Positions 51,277-60,768 of a stretch of 64,000 nucleotides of DNA are shown piece after piece (positions within the stretch are counted from its first letter, which is position 1; every line of letters begins with the position of its first letter). Origin of the DNA: Azorhizobium sp965227945 (GTDB lineage Bacteria; Pseudomonadota; Alphaproteobacteria; Rhizobiales; Xanthobacteraceae); contig CBDDGQ010000006.1 of NCBI GenBank assembly GCA_965227945.1, positions 3,348,001 to 3,412,000 on the forward strand, written 5' to 3'. Made by a program: the position numbers and the translations under genes. Below the pieces are notes generated by a model. That model searched no databases. It saw only the letters and a program-made list of their open reading frames with translations, and was not told the origin of the DNA.

Positions 51277-51996
51277 TCAGCGCCCTCCTTCCAGATACGC
51301 GGCCTTGACCTCGGGCCGCTCCAGCAACTCGCGGCCAGTGCCGCTGAGCGTCACCACTCCGTTCACCAGCACATAGGCGCGGTGGGCCAAGCGCAAGGCG
51401 TGATAGGCATTCTGCTCCACCAGGAACACGGTCAGCCCCTCGGTCCGGTTGAGATCGCGGATGGCGTCGAAGATCTGTTTCACCACCAGCGGCGCCAGAC
51501 CCAGCGAGGGCTCGTCCAGCAGCAGCAGGCGCGGGCGGGTCATCAGGGCGCGGGCGATGGCCAGCATCTGCTGCTCGCCGCCAGACAGGGTGCCGCCGCG
51601 TTGATGCAGGCGTTCCTTCAGCCGCGGGAACAGGTCGAACACCCGCTGCAGATCGGCCTCCAGATGGGTATTGCCGTCCACCGCGGCCCCCATCTGCAAA
51701 TTTTCATAAACGCTCATGCGGCCGAAGATCCGCCGGCCTTCCGGGGACTGGGCGATCTTGAGCCGCATGATCTCGTGGGTGGGCAACTGGGTGATGTCGC
51801 GACCGTCGAAGGTGATGCTGCCCTCGCGGGCGCGGGGCGAGCCGCAGATGGTCATCATCAGGGTGGACTTCCCGGCGCCGTTGGCGCCGATGAGGGTGAC
51901 GATCTCGCCCTCGTTCACGTCCACATCCACGCCCTTCAGCGCGACGATGTTGCCGTAATAGGTCTTCACCCCTTTGACGGAGAGAAGCGCCGTCAT
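51277..51996 (-). CDS. livF: Branched-chain amino acid ABC transporter ATPase LivF
   Basis: A 239-residue ATPase. Walker A is GANGAGKST, the signature is LSGGEQQMLAIARAL, Walker B is LLLLDEPSLGLAP, and the H-loop follows in FLVEQN. The GEIVTLIGANGAGKSTLM opening and the AYVLVNGVVTLSGTG region are typical of LivF. It overlaps livG by four bases (ATGA-type), marking translational coupling. It pairs with LivG on the LivHM core. Confidence 0.95.
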   Translation of the reverse strand: MTALLSVKGVKTYYGNIVALKGVDVDVNEGEIVTLIGANGAGKSTLMMTICGSPRAREGSITFDGRDITQLPTHEIMRLKIAQSPEGRRIFGRMSVYENLQMGAAVDGNTHLEADLQRVFDLFPRLKERLHQRGGTLSGGEQQMLAIARALMTRPRLLLLDEPSLGLAPLVVKQIFDAIRDLNRTEGLTVFLVEQNAYHALRLAHRAYVLVNGVVTLSGTGRELLERPEVKAAYLEGGR

Positions 51997-52904
51997 AGCC
52001 CCACCTCCGCTTCCACGCTCTCCACCGCTTCCTCGTCCACCCCGAGATAGGCGGCGATCACGGCCGGATCGGTGCGCACCTCCTCGGGGGTGCCGTCGGC
52101 GATCTTACTGCCGTATTCCAGGACCACCACGTGATCTGAGATTTCCATCACCACCGACATGTCATGCTCGATCAGCAGCACCGAAGTGCCGTGGTCGGCG
52201 CGGATGGACAGGAGCAGCGCATTGAGCGCGGCGGATTCCCGGGGATTGAGGCCGGCGGCCGGCTCGTCCAGGCACAGCAGCACCGGTTCGGAGCACATGG
52301 CCCGGGCGATCTCCAGCCGGCGCTGGTCACCATAGGGCAGATCGCCGGCGGGATCGTCGGCGCGGTCCACCAGGTCCACCAGTTCCAGCCAGTGGAGGGC
52401 CTTCTCGATGCCGGCTTTTTCCTGCCGCTGCCAGGACGGCAGGTTCACCAGCGCGCTGGGCGACAGCAGGCCGGAGGTGGTCAGGCGGGTGTGCTGCGCC
52501 ACCATGAGATTTTCCAGCACGGTCATGCCGGAAAACAGGCGGATATTCTGGAAGGTGCGCGCCACCTTGGCCAGCGAGGCGACCTTGTGGTCCGCCAGCC
52601 GCTCCAGCAAGAACAACGCCCCGTCGTGGGTGACCGCAGCCGCTTTGCCATTGCTGGTGAGCGCCTGCAATTCCTCGTCCGAAGGCGGCGCTTTGTGCGA
52701 CAGGGCCAGCCGGCCGAGGCTCGGCTTGTAAAAGCCGGTGATGCAGTTGAAGGCGGTGGTCTTGCCCGCCCCATTGGGGCCGATCAAGGCGGTGACGTCG
52801 CCACGGCCCACCGAGAAGGACACGTCGTTCACCGCCACCAAGCCGCCGAAGCGCATGGTGAGACGGTCCACTGTCAGGATGGGATCTGCTTCCCAGTGTC
52901 TCAT
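51993..52904 (-). CDS. livG: Branched-chain amino acid ABC transporter ATPase LivG
   Basis: A 303-residue ATPase, about 50 residues longer than the E. coli protein. Walker A GPNGAGKTTAFNCITGFYKP is present, the signature reads DLPYGDQRRLEIARAM and Walker B is VLLCLDEPAAGLNP. An insertion around residues 90-115 (LALSHKAPPSDEELQALTSNGKA), typical of this subfamily, accounts for the length. ATG 52904 overlaps the livM stop as ATGA; the 32-codon longer ORF is a shadow. Confidence 0.95.
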   Translation of the reverse strand: MRHWEADPILTVDRLTMRFGGLVAVNDVSFSVGRGDVTALIGPNGAGKTTAFNCITGFYKPSLGRLALSHKAPPSDEELQALTSNGKAAAVTHDGALFLLERLADHKVASLAKVARTFQNIRLFSGMTVLENLMVAQHTRLTTSGLLSPSALVNLPSWQRQEKAGIEKALHWLELVDLVDRADDPAGDLPYGDQRRLEIARAMCSEPVLLCLDEPAAGLNPRESAALNALLLSIRADHGTSVLLIEHDMSVVMEISDHVVVLEYGSKIADGTPEEVRTDPAVIAAYLGVDEEAVESVEAEVGL

Positions 52905-54340
52905 CCGTGGCCCTCCTTCACCAGGTCGCCGGAGACCTTCTTGCGCTCCTTCAGGAAGATGGTGGCCAGACGGCCGGAAACGAGGCCGCGCGGGCGCCAC
53001 ACCATCACCGCCACCATGGCGAAGCCGAAGATGAGCATGCGGTACAAGGTGGGATCGAAGTCCGGTCCCAGCAGCCAGTCGCTCTTCAGGAAGGTGAGGT
53101 TGCGCAGCATTTCCATGCCGCCGATCATGAACACCGCGGCCGCCGCCACCCCGATCTGCGAGCCCATGCCGCCCAGCACCACGATGGCCAGGATCATGGC
53201 GCTATCGGTGAAGGTGAAGCTTTCCGGCGACACGAAGCGCACCCGCACCGCGAAGAACCCGCCGGCGAAGCCGCCGAACATGGCGCCGGTGGCGAATGCG
53301 GTGAGCTTGGTCAACGTGGTGTTGATGCCCAGCGAGCGGCAGGCGATCTCGTCTTCCCGCAGGGCTTCCCAGGCCCGGCCCACCGGCATGCGACGCAGCC
53401 GCAGCGTCACCAGCGCGGTGAGGGCGGAGAGGGCCAGGATCACGAAATACAGGAAGATGATCCGGTGCATGGGATCGAAGGTGAGGCCGAACGTGGCGGC
53501 AAAGCCGCCGTCACCGGAGGAGAAGGGCATGCCGAAGAAGGAGATCGCCGGGATGGAGGCGATGCCGGCGCCGCCATTGGTCAGATCCACCCAATTGATC
53601 AGCACCAGCCGGATAATCTCGCCGAAAGCCAGGGTGACGATGGCCAGATAATCGCCGCGCAGCCGCAGCACCGGAAAGCCGAGGATGACCCCCCAGAAGG
53701 CGGCCAGGATGCCGCACAGCGGCAGGCAGAGCCAGAATGACCACGCGGCCCAGAAGCCTTCCCGCACATGGGCATCGAAGAAGGCGTTGATGGGCACGCT
53801 GGTGGACAGCAAGGCGAAGGTGTAGGCGCCCACCGCATAGAAGGCCACATAGCCGAGGTCCAGCAGACCGGCGAGACCCACCACGATGTTGAGGCCCCAG
53901 CCCAGCATCACATAAGAGCCGATATAGACCCCGAGGTCGATCCAATACCGGCTCTCGGACAGGCCCCCCGAGGCCAGGATGGCCAGCACCGGATAGGCGA
54001 TGGCGACGCCGAAGAAGGCGGGCTTGGCATAAGGCGCCAGACGGTCCGCCACGCCGGAGAGCGCAGAGGGAGTCCCGGCGGCGCGCTTTACTCGGCCGGG
54101 CCGCCAGAGGGTGAGGTGCAAGGTGAGCCGCAGGGCCATCACCAAAGCGGCGAAGATCGCCACTAGACCGAAGCGATAGGTGAGGCCGAGCGGCCCGCTG
54201 CCGCTCTCGGTGGCGCGAAAGCCCACCAGGGGCAGCAGGAGGAACCAGGTGATGATGCCGCTGATGACTGCGTCCTTGACCGCAGCCACCAGCGGGGATG
54301 GCCGCGTGGACACGGCCCCCTCGCTCGATGCCGCGCGCAT
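52901..54340 (-). CDS. livM: Branched-chain amino acid ABC transporter permease LivM
   Basis: A 479-residue permease. The core LivM domain, with eight or so helices, spans about residues 120-450 (YVMLGWGLNIVVGLAGLLDLGYVAFYAVGAYTFALL; LRLRGDYLAIVTLAFGEIIRLVLINW; GRAWEALREDEIACRSLGINTTLTKLTAFATGA). The first 110 residues form an extra pair of helices with a basic linker, as in the longer alphaproteobacterial LivM proteins. Its start overlaps the livH stop as TGATG and its end overlaps livG. Confidence 0.94.
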   Translation of the reverse strand: MRAASSEGAVSTRPSPLVAAVKDAVISGIITWFLLLPLVGFRATESGSGPLGLTYRFGLVAIFAALVMALRLTLHLTLWRPGRVKRAAGTPSALSGVADRLAPYAKPAFFGVAIAYPVLAILASGGLSESRYWIDLGVYIGSYVMLGWGLNIVVGLAGLLDLGYVAFYAVGAYTFALLSTSVPINAFFDAHVREGFWAAWSFWLCLPLCGILAAFWGVILGFPVLRLRGDYLAIVTLAFGEIIRLVLINWVDLTNGGAGIASIPAISFFGMPFSSGDGGFAATFGLTFDPMHRIIFLYFVILALSALTALVTLRLRRMPVGRAWEALREDEIACRSLGINTTLTKLTAFATGAMFGGFAGGFFAVRVRFVSPESFTFTDSAMILAIVVLGGMGSQIGVAAAAVFMIGGMEMLRNLTFLKSDWLLGPDFDPTLYRMLIFGFAMVAVMVWRPRGLVSGRLATIFLKERKKVSGDLVKEGHG

Positions 54341-55257
54341 CAGACTTTCTCCACTTCCGGCCGGCCGAGCAGGCCCTGGGGCATGAAGACGAGCGTGATG
54401 GCCAGGATGGAGAAGGCCGCCACGTCCTTGTATTCGATCGAGAAATAGGCGGACCAGAAGGTCTCGATGAGCCCGATCAGCAGCCCGCCCAGCACGGCGC
54501 CGGGGAGCGAGCCGATGCCGCCCAGAACCGCAGCGGTGAAGGCTTTGACGCCGGGCACGAAGCCGTCGTTGAAGTTCACCACGCCATAATACATCAGGTA
54601 CATGACCCCTGCGACGGCGGCCAGCATGGCGCCGATGACAAAGGTCAGGGAGATGGTGCGGTCCACGTCCACGCCGAGGAGCGCGGCCATCTTGCGATCC
54701 TGCTCGCAGGCCCGCTGGGCGCGGCCGAGCGGGGTCTTCTGCACCAGGTACCAGAAGCCGGCCAGCAGCAGCACGGTGACGCCCATGATGACCATCTGCT
54801 TATAAGCCAGGGTCACTTGGTAGCCGTTATTGTCCATCAGCACGATCACGTCGGGGATGACCGGCGGCAGCGGCTTGTTGCGGGGGCCCTGGGCCACCTG
54901 CACGAAGTTCGCCAGCAGGATGGACATGCCGATGGCGGAGATCATCGGCGCCAGGCGGAACGAGCCGCGCAGCGGCCGATAGGCCACCCGCTCGATCACC
55001 CAGGACAACAGTCCGGTGAAGATCATCGCCACTACCAGCACGATGGAGAGCACCAGGAAGATGGACGACATGCCCAGCACCGTGGTGAGCAGCAAAAAGG
55101 CGATGAGGCCGATGAAGGCGCTGACCATGAACACGTCGCCATGGGCGAAGTTCACCATGCCGATGATGCCGAAGACCATGGTGTAGCCGATGGCGATCAG
55201 CCCGTAGATCGAGCCGAGCGTGAGCCCGTTGATGAGCTGCTGGAGAAAGACGTCCAT
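54340..55257 (-). CDS. livH: Branched-chain amino acid ABC transporter permease LivH
   Basis: A 305-residue permease with about eight helices. The opening FLQQLINGLTLGSIYGLIAIGYTMVFGIIGMVNFAHGDVFMVSAF is diagnostic for LivH, and GRAQRACEQDRKMAALLGVDVDRTISLTFVIGAMLAAVAGVMY is the ATPase-docking loop. It is the first gene of the liv operon (livH-livM-livG-livF-small TM protein-binding protein), with a 219-base divergent promoter region shared with coxG. Confidence 0.95.
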   Translation of the reverse strand: MDVFLQQLINGLTLGSIYGLIAIGYTMVFGIIGMVNFAHGDVFMVSAFIGLIAFLLLTTVLGMSSIFLVLSIVLVVAMIFTGLLSWVIERVAYRPLRGSFRLAPMISAIGMSILLANFVQVAQGPRNKPLPPVIPDVIVLMDNNGYQVTLAYKQMVIMGVTVLLLAGFWYLVQKTPLGRAQRACEQDRKMAALLGVDVDRTISLTFVIGAMLAAVAGVMYLMYYGVVNFNDGFVPGVKAFTAAVLGGIGSLPGAVLGGLLIGLIETFWSAYFSIEYKDVAAFSILAITLVFMPQGLLGRPEVEKV

Positions 55258-55476
55258 CCGTCTGATGCCCCTCGTTTGGATCCGCTTATTCTTTAGTCGT
55301 GCCTCATGAATGGGCGCAGCGGATCATTCCGACTCATAGCGCGGCTCTTGATGGGTGACAAATCCGCGATGAGCTCGGCGGATCATCTGTCCCGCGCTTT
55401 TTGTCCAGCGCACAGCTTTTCCTTGAAGCCGCTCTGACGCAACATCCCGGCCGGTTCGAGTCGAGGGAGAAACGTC

Positions 55477-55941
55477 ATGGCGCTGGAAATGTCGGGCAGC
55501 TACGAACTGCCCGTGCCGCGGGAGGTGGCCTGGGCGGCGCTGAATGATCCGGCGGTGCTGAAGCGCTGCATTCCCGGATGCGAGGAACTGGACAAGGTCT
55601 CCGACACCGAGCTGAAAGCGGTCGCCGTCACCAAGGTGGGCCCGGTCAAGGCGCGCTTCCGCGGGACGGTGACCTTGAGCGAATTCAACGCCCCGGAAAG
55701 CTATCGCATCTCCGGCGAAGGGGACGGCGGCATCGCCGGATTTGCCAAGGGCGGTGCGTTCGTGCGGTTGACCCCGACCGAGACCGGAACCACTTTGGAC
55801 TATACGGCCGAGGCGCAGATCGGCGGCAAGCTGGCGCAGCTGGGTCAGCGCCTGGTGGCTGGGACCGCGAAAAAAATCGCCGACGAATTCTTCAAGAATT
55901 TCGCTGAAGCGGTCGCGCAGGAGACGCCTGAGGGAGCGTGA
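55477..55941 (+). CDS. coxG: CoxG-family SRPBCC protein
   Basis: A 154-residue protein with the START/SRPBCC fold of CO dehydrogenase subunit G: MSGSYELPVPREVAWAALNDPAVLKRCIPGCEEL, then DTELKAVAVTKVGPVKARFRGTVTL and YTAEAQIGGKLAQLGQRLVAGTAKKIADEFFKNFAEAV, which is the membrane-docking helix region. In Oligotropha CoxG helps anchor CODH to the membrane. ATG follows GAGGGAGAAA. It opens the plus-strand cox island but is separated from coxS by the opposed cupin gene. Confidence 0.9.
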   Translation: MALEMSGSYELPVPREVAWAALNDPAVLKRCIPGCEELDKVSDTELKAVAVTKVGPVKARFRGTVTLSEFNAPESYRISGEGDGGIAGFAKGGAFVRLTPTETGTTLDYTAEAQIGGKLAQLGQRLVAGTAKKIADEFFKNFAEAVAQETPEGA

Positions 55942-56263
55942 CCTGCCTCAGCGGGGAGCTTCGGCTCGCCGCCGGAGCCCAGCCAAATCACCGCGTCGAT
56001 CATGCTCTATTTCATGCAGTTGGTGATCGTCAGCTTGATGGCCAGCCCTCATGCGGCGCGGCTCGACGGGGCCCCGGCCAAAGCGCAGGGGATGCCGCCA
56101 AGCGCTCGTCATGCGCGTTCACGCTCCGCAGAGCGGCTGGAAAAGCTTCAGATCGCTAGCGTGTCTTGAACCAATAAGGCCTTGCGCCGCTGGAGGGGGT
56201 GATCAGGGCACCCCCTCTCGTGCAATGCGGGCAGGCCCGGCCGTCACGGTCGCCGATCCGGGA
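55942..56263. other. Region between coxG and the cupin gene
   Basis: About 322 bases without a supported gene. GAGGGGGTG (56193-56201) pairs perfectly with CACCCCCTC (56209-56217) around ATCAGGG, a 9-bp stem without a T-tract, between the two converging genes. The short frame at 55938-56159 looks like no known family. Confidence 0.5.
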
Positions 56264-57220
56264 TCATTTCTTCAGCGACATGAAGCTCTTATGATCCTTG
56301 TGGAAGAAGTGGATGTCGAGAGTCCGCATATAGGTCTGGAGCCCGGCGTCCTGAATTGGCAGCAGATAGGCATCCGTATCGGTTTCATTGTAATGCGCAT
56401 GCCACCAGCCCGGAGGCGTCACGAAGGCGGACGCGGTCGTCCAATCGGCGCGTATCGGATCGATGATGTTTCCGTCTGCATCCAGGCTTTCGCCCAGGAG
56501 GCTATAGCATCCGGGCTTGCAGTCGATGATCAGATCCAGCGCGACAGACTGGTGACGGTGAGGCAACTGGGTGGCGCCGGCCGGCAGCACACCATACATC
56601 GCCCAAAGCACGTGCGTGACCGTCTCTGTCATGTCGAACGCGCTATTGGCCATGAGCACGCTGATCCGGCTTCGGTTGGCCGCCGCCGGATCGTTGCGGA
56701 CAGCGTCAAGTTCGCGGTCTTCGTCTTCGTGCCGGTACAGAGTCGGACGGAAACGCTGGGTCTCCGCACGAGCGCCGAGATATGTCAGGAGCGGCTGGTC
56801 GTGCACCCAGTAGAGAACGCTGTCGGTGGCGGCGGTGTGCGTAGCGGAGCCGACAGGCAGCGTGAAGAGATCGTGTGGGGTCCAAGGAAGAAAGTCCCCG
56901 TTCACGTCCGTCTGACCTTCGCCCTGAATCACGAAATAGAGCTCGGATGTGGCATTTGTCGATGTGGTGATCCGGTCGCCGGCATTTATGCGAATGAAGT
57001 TCGCACAAAGATTGGGGCTGGTTGCCGGGCCTGGGCACATCAAATGTTCGCTTAGATCCAACGGGATGATCCGCGTGCTCCCATCTTGATGCAGCTGGCG
57101 GTCAAAAATTCCCAGGGGGCACTTTGGCGTCTGGTGCCCAATCGGATTTGCGACTTTGCTGTACTCAAAGTAACGCGCATCGGCAGCCCATTTTTCTCTG
57201 GTAGAGGCGGTCATCATCAT
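56264..57220 (-). CDS. Cupin protein, gentisate 1,2-dioxygenase-like
   Basis: About 318 residues with two cupin domains. The N-terminal one holds NLCANFIRINAGDRITTSTNATSELYFVIQGEG and the C-terminal one LPHRHQSVALDLIIDC with a putative metal-binding HxH, followed by FVTPPGWWHAHYNE. This layout resembles gentisate/1-hydroxy-2-naphthoate dioxygenases, which cleave aromatic rings with Fe(II). The substrate is not certain. Start: three ATGs at 57214-57220 after AAGGGAG. Base composition is lower than the neighbours (47% G+C in 56281-56340, 53% in 56941-57000), and it is on the opposite strand to the cox genes, so it looks like an insertion. Confidence 0.7.
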   Translation of the reverse strand: MMMTASTREKWAADARYFEYSKVANPIGHQTPKCPLGIFDRQLHQDGSTRIIPLDLSEHLMCPGPATSPNLCANFIRINAGDRITTSTNATSELYFVIQGEGQTDVNGDFLPWTPHDLFTLPVGSATHTAATDSVLYWVHDQPLLTYLGARAETQRFRPTLYRHEDEDRELDAVRNDPAAANRSRISVLMANSAFDMTETVTHVLWAMYGVLPAGATQLPHRHQSVALDLIIDCKPGCYSLLGESLDADGNIIDPIRADWTTASAFVTPPGWWHAHYNETDTDAYLLPIQDAGLQTYMRTLDIHFFHKDHKSFMSLKK

Positions 57221-57577
57221 CTCCCTTACGTGGGTGAAATCGGGTCGCGGTCCATGAGGCTGTGGCGCCAATGGCTTCGGGTGGGGCATTTGCACGCCGG
57301 CCTTGCACACAGCGCCTGATAATGTTCTGCGCGTCCCATCAGGCTCTTTAAAAGTATAATAATACGGGCTCATGAAGCTGGCTTGGCGCCGCAAACGGCG
57401 GAAGTAAGCCCGGTCATGCCCGTCTGGCTGCGGTCTCTCACGCCTCGCCCGCAGTATGCGCGCGCCTGTGCCTTGACCGATGCGCGTCGGCGGCGCGAGA
57501 CTGGAATTAATAAGATGAAGATCAGGGCTGCCGCGAGCCGCCGGTTCGCGTCTTTAGCCGCTCTTGGGAGGTTGCGC

Positions 57578-58069
57578 ATGACACAGATTTCCATGGCAGT
57601 GAACGGCAAGGCCGTTGCTGCGGATGTCGAGTCGAGGATGCTCCTCGTCCAGTTCCTTCGCGAAAATCTGCATCTGACCGGCACCCATGTTGGGTGCGAC
57701 ACCAGCCAATGCGGCGCCTGCGTGGTGCATGTGGATGGCGTGGCCGTGAAATCGTGCACGCTGCTGGCCGTCCAGGCGGACGGCGCCAATGTCTTGACCA
57801 TCGAAGGGCTCGCCGGCGGGACGCAACTGCATCCCATGCAGGCGGCATTTCGGGAACATCATGGCTTGCAATGCGGGTTCTGCACGCCCGGTATGATCAT
57901 GACTGCGGTGGACATGGTGGGCCGCCTCGGGACGGACCTGAGCGAGAGCGTCATCCGCGACAACTTGGACGGCAATTTGTGCCGGTGCACCGGCTATCAC
58001 AATATCGTCAAGGCGGTGGCGGCCGGGGCCCGGGCCATGGGTGTACCAGCGGCCGCAGCGGCGGAATAG
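57578..58069 (+). CDS. coxS: Molybdenum hydroxylase small [2Fe-2S] subunit (CoxS-like)
   Basis: A 163-residue iron-sulfur subunit. The plant-type cluster is ligated by Cys40, Cys45, Cys48 and Cys60 (GCDTSQCGAC ... SC), and the second cluster by Cys99, Cys102, Cys135 and Cys137 (CGFCTPGM; LCRCTGYHN). The length and the two-domain layout are those of CoxS/CutS-type subunits, which pass electrons from the Mo centre to FAD. ATG 57578 follows TGGGAGG. It is followed 204 bases later by the large subunit. Confidence 0.95.
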   Translation: MTQISMAVNGKAVAADVESRMLLVQFLRENLHLTGTHVGCDTSQCGACVVHVDGVAVKSCTLLAVQADGANVLTIEGLAGGTQLHPMQAAFREHHGLQCGFCTPGMIMTAVDMVGRLGTDLSESVIRDNLDGNLCRCTGYHNIVKAVAAGARAMGVPAAAAAE

Positions 58070-58273
58070 GCGCAGACGCCATGGCCGGCCGTCCGGCCGC
58101 GGATCGGGCAGAGCATCCCGTATCGACGGTCGCTGCCCCTTGAAGATCGTTCCGCGCCTTCCCGTGTCGCGCGGGCGTATTGCGTGCCCGACCGCGTTCG
58201 GCGGCGGGCGCAGTGCCCGGTGAAGCTCATAACAAGAACCGCCGGGTCCATCTGTCCTTCAGGGAGGACATCC

Positions 58274-60652
58274 ATGACCGCCAGCACCGTCACCCCCATC
58301 GGCGCGTCCGTCCGGCGCAAAGAAGACCACCGCTTCATCACCGGCAAGGGTCGCTATACGGACGACATGTCCCGCCCGGGACAGGCGCATGCGTATTTCC
58401 TGCGATCCCCGGTGGCCCATGCCAACGTTCGCAGCCTGGATACCTCGGCCGCCGCCGCCATGCCCGGTGTGGTGGGCATTCTCACCGGCGCCGATCTCGC
58501 CGCCGATGGCGTGGGCGATCTCATCTGCGGCTGGATGATCCATTCGGTGGATGGCACGCCCATGCGCATGGGCTCCCATCCCGCTTTGGCCAAGGGCAAG
58601 GTGCGCTATGTGGGCGACCATGTGGCGGTGGTGATCGCCGAGACCCTCAACCAGGCCAAGGATGCGGCCGCCGCCATCGTGGTGGATTACGAGGTGCTCC
58701 CCGCCGTGGCCGAGACCGGCCGCGCAACCGCACCGGACGCGCCGCAGATCCATGAGGTCGCCCCCGGCAACACCGCCTTTTTCTGGGAACTGGGCGATGC
58801 GGCCGCCACCGATGCCGCCTTCACGAAGGCGGCGCATGTGATCCCGCTGGAACTGGTCAACAACCGCCTCGCCCCCAATCCCATCGAGCCGCGAGCCGCC
58901 ATCGGCGAATACGACAGCGGCGACGATGCCTTCACGCTTTGGACCACCAGCCAGAATCCGCATCTGGCGCGCCTCGTGCTCTCCGCCTTCGTCGGGCTGG
59001 CGCCGGAGCACAAATTGCGGGTGATCGCCCCCGACGTGGGCGGCGGCTTCGGCTCCAAGATCTTCATCTATGCGGAAGAGACGGTGTGCACCTGGGCGGC
59101 CAAGAAAGTGGGCCGGCCGGTCAAATGGACCTCGGATCGCTCGGAGGCCTTTCTCTCCGACGCCCATGGCCGCGACCACATCACCCATGCGGAACTGGCG
59201 GTGAGCGGCGAGGGCAAGATCCTCGGCTTCCGGGTCAAGACCATCGCCAATATGGGCGCCTATCTCTCCACCTTCGCCTCGGCGATCCCGACCTATCTCT
59301 ACGCCACCTTGCTGTCGGGCCAGTACGCCATCCCGGCCATCCATTGCCATGTGGATGCGGTCTATACCAACACCGCGCCGGTGGACGCCTATCGCGGCGC
59401 CGGCCGCCCGGAGGCCACCTTCCTGGTGGAGCGCATCGTCGAGATCGCCGCGCGGACCCTGGGCATCGACGGCGCGGACTTCCGCCGGCGCAACTTCATC
59501 ACCAGCTTCCCGCACCAGACCCCGGTGATCATGGCCTATGACGCCGGCGATTATGCCGCCTCCCTGGACAAGGCCTTGGCCATGGCGGACTACGCCGGCT
59601 TTCCCGAGCGGAAGGCCGAGGCGGCGGCGCGCGGTAAGCTGCGCGGCATCGGCCTGTCCAATTATATCGAGGCCTGCGGCATCGCTCCGTCTGCGGCGGT
59701 GGGCTCGCTGGGGGCGGGCGTCGGCTTGTGGGAAAGCGCCGAGGTGCGGGTCAATCCGACCGGCAATGTGGAGGTGCTCACCGGCTCCCACAGCCATGGC
59801 CAGGGGCACGAGACCACGTTCGCTCAACTGGTGTCTTCGCGCCTGGGCATCCCCATCGACCAGGTGAGCATCGTCCATGGCGACACCGACAAGGTGCAGT
59901 TCGGCATGGGCACCTATGGCTCGCGCTCCGGCGCGGTGGGCATGTCGGCGATCTTCAAGGCGCTGGACAAGGTGGAAGCCAAGGCCAAGAAGATCGCTGC
60001 CCACATGCTGGAGGCGTCCGAGGGCGATATCGAGTTCAAGGATGGCCGTTTCACCGTGGCTGGCACCGACCGGGGCCTCGCCTTCGCGGAGGTGGCGCTG
60101 AATGCCTATGTGGCGCACAAATTCCCCACCTCGGAGATCGAGCCGGGACTGAAGGAAGGCGCCTTCTACGACCCAACCAATTTCACCTTCCCCGCCGGCT
60201 GCCACATCTGCGAAGTGGAGGTGGATCCGGACACCGGCGAGACCTCCATCGTCCAGTTCGTGGCGGTGGACGATTTCGGCGTGGTCATCAATCCGATGAT
60301 CGTCGAGGGCCAAGTGCATGGGGGCATCGCCCAGGGGGTGGGGCAGGCGCTGCTGGAGGCGGTGCATTATGACGGCGATGGCCAGCTCGTGACCGGCTCG
60401 TTCATGGACTACACCATGCCGCGGGCGGAGAATTTGCCGTCATTCAAGATCGGCCTCACAGAGACCCGGTGCCCGTCCAACCCCTTGGGCATCAAGGGCT
60501 GCGGCGAGGCCGGGGCGATCGCCGCGCCGCCGGCGGTCATCAATGCCATGACCAATGCCTTGGGCACCGAGGACGTGCCCATGCCGGCCACCCCCGCCAA
60601 GGTGTGGCAGATCCTGCAGGCGCAACGGGCCGTGGCGCGGGCGGCGGAGTGA
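58274..60652 (+). CDS. coxL: Molybdenum hydroxylase large subunit, form II CoxL-like
   Basis: A 792-residue Mo-cofactor subunit of the xanthine oxidase family. Key features: GASVRRKEDHRFITGKGRYTDDM opening, VGGGFGSK, AYRGAGR at residues 372-378, and the late GCGEAGAIAAPPAVINA with the catalytic Glu near residue 744. Genuine (form I) CO dehydrogenases carry AYxCSFR there; AYRGAGR marks form II proteins, whose substrate is not CO in most studied cases. So it is best called a CODH-like hydroxylase of unknown substrate. ATG 58274 follows AGGGAGGA. The order S-L-M differs from the classical M-S-L. Confidence 0.95.
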   Translation: MTASTVTPIGASVRRKEDHRFITGKGRYTDDMSRPGQAHAYFLRSPVAHANVRSLDTSAAAAMPGVVGILTGADLAADGVGDLICGWMIHSVDGTPMRMGSHPALAKGKVRYVGDHVAVVIAETLNQAKDAAAAIVVDYEVLPAVAETGRATAPDAPQIHEVAPGNTAFFWELGDAAATDAAFTKAAHVIPLELVNNRLAPNPIEPRAAIGEYDSGDDAFTLWTTSQNPHLARLVLSAFVGLAPEHKLRVIAPDVGGGFGSKIFIYAEETVCTWAAKKVGRPVKWTSDRSEAFLSDAHGRDHITHAELAVSGEGKILGFRVKTIANMGAYLSTFASAIPTYLYATLLSGQYAIPAIHCHVDAVYTNTAPVDAYRGAGRPEATFLVERIVEIAARTLGIDGADFRRRNFITSFPHQTPVIMAYDAGDYAASLDKALAMADYAGFPERKAEAAARGKLRGIGLSNYIEACGIAPSAAVGSLGAGVGLWESAEVRVNPTGNVEVLTGSHSHGQGHETTFAQLVSSRLGIPIDQVSIVHGDTDKVQFGMGTYGSRSGAVGMSAIFKALDKVEAKAKKIAAHMLEASEGDIEFKDGRFTVAGTDRGLAFAEVALNAYVAHKFPTSEIEPGLKEGAFYDPTNFTFPAGCHICEVEVDPDTGETSIVQFVAVDDFGVVINPMIVEGQVHGGIAQGVGQALLEAVHYDGDGQLVTGSFMDYTMPRAENLPSFKIGLTETRCPSNPLGIKGCGEAGAIAAPPAVINAMTNALGTEDVPMPATPAKVWQILQAQRAVARAAE

Positions 60653-60768
60653 GCGGTCGGCGCTGCCGACCCCTGTGATCAGGCGGCGCGACCTGCGGGC
60701 GCGCTGAAGGAATGTGACCGGCCGAGCAGCAGCCGCTCTCGGCCCGAGACGAGATCGGGAGACAGGCC

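Noticed and set aside
57221..57394. 58-codon N-terminal extension of the cupin protein
   Set aside because: The Shine-Dalgarno and triple ATG at 57214-57220 fit the start; the extension is not like the family and a TATACT-like -10 lies within it.
58259..60367. 702-codon open frame on the minus strand
   Set aside because: Antisense shadow of the coxL-like gene, which has all its family motifs on the plus strand.
58274..60652. Genuine carbon monoxide dehydrogenase
   Set aside because: The active-site loop is AYRGAGR rather than AYxCSFR, so I call a form II CODH-like hydroxylase instead.
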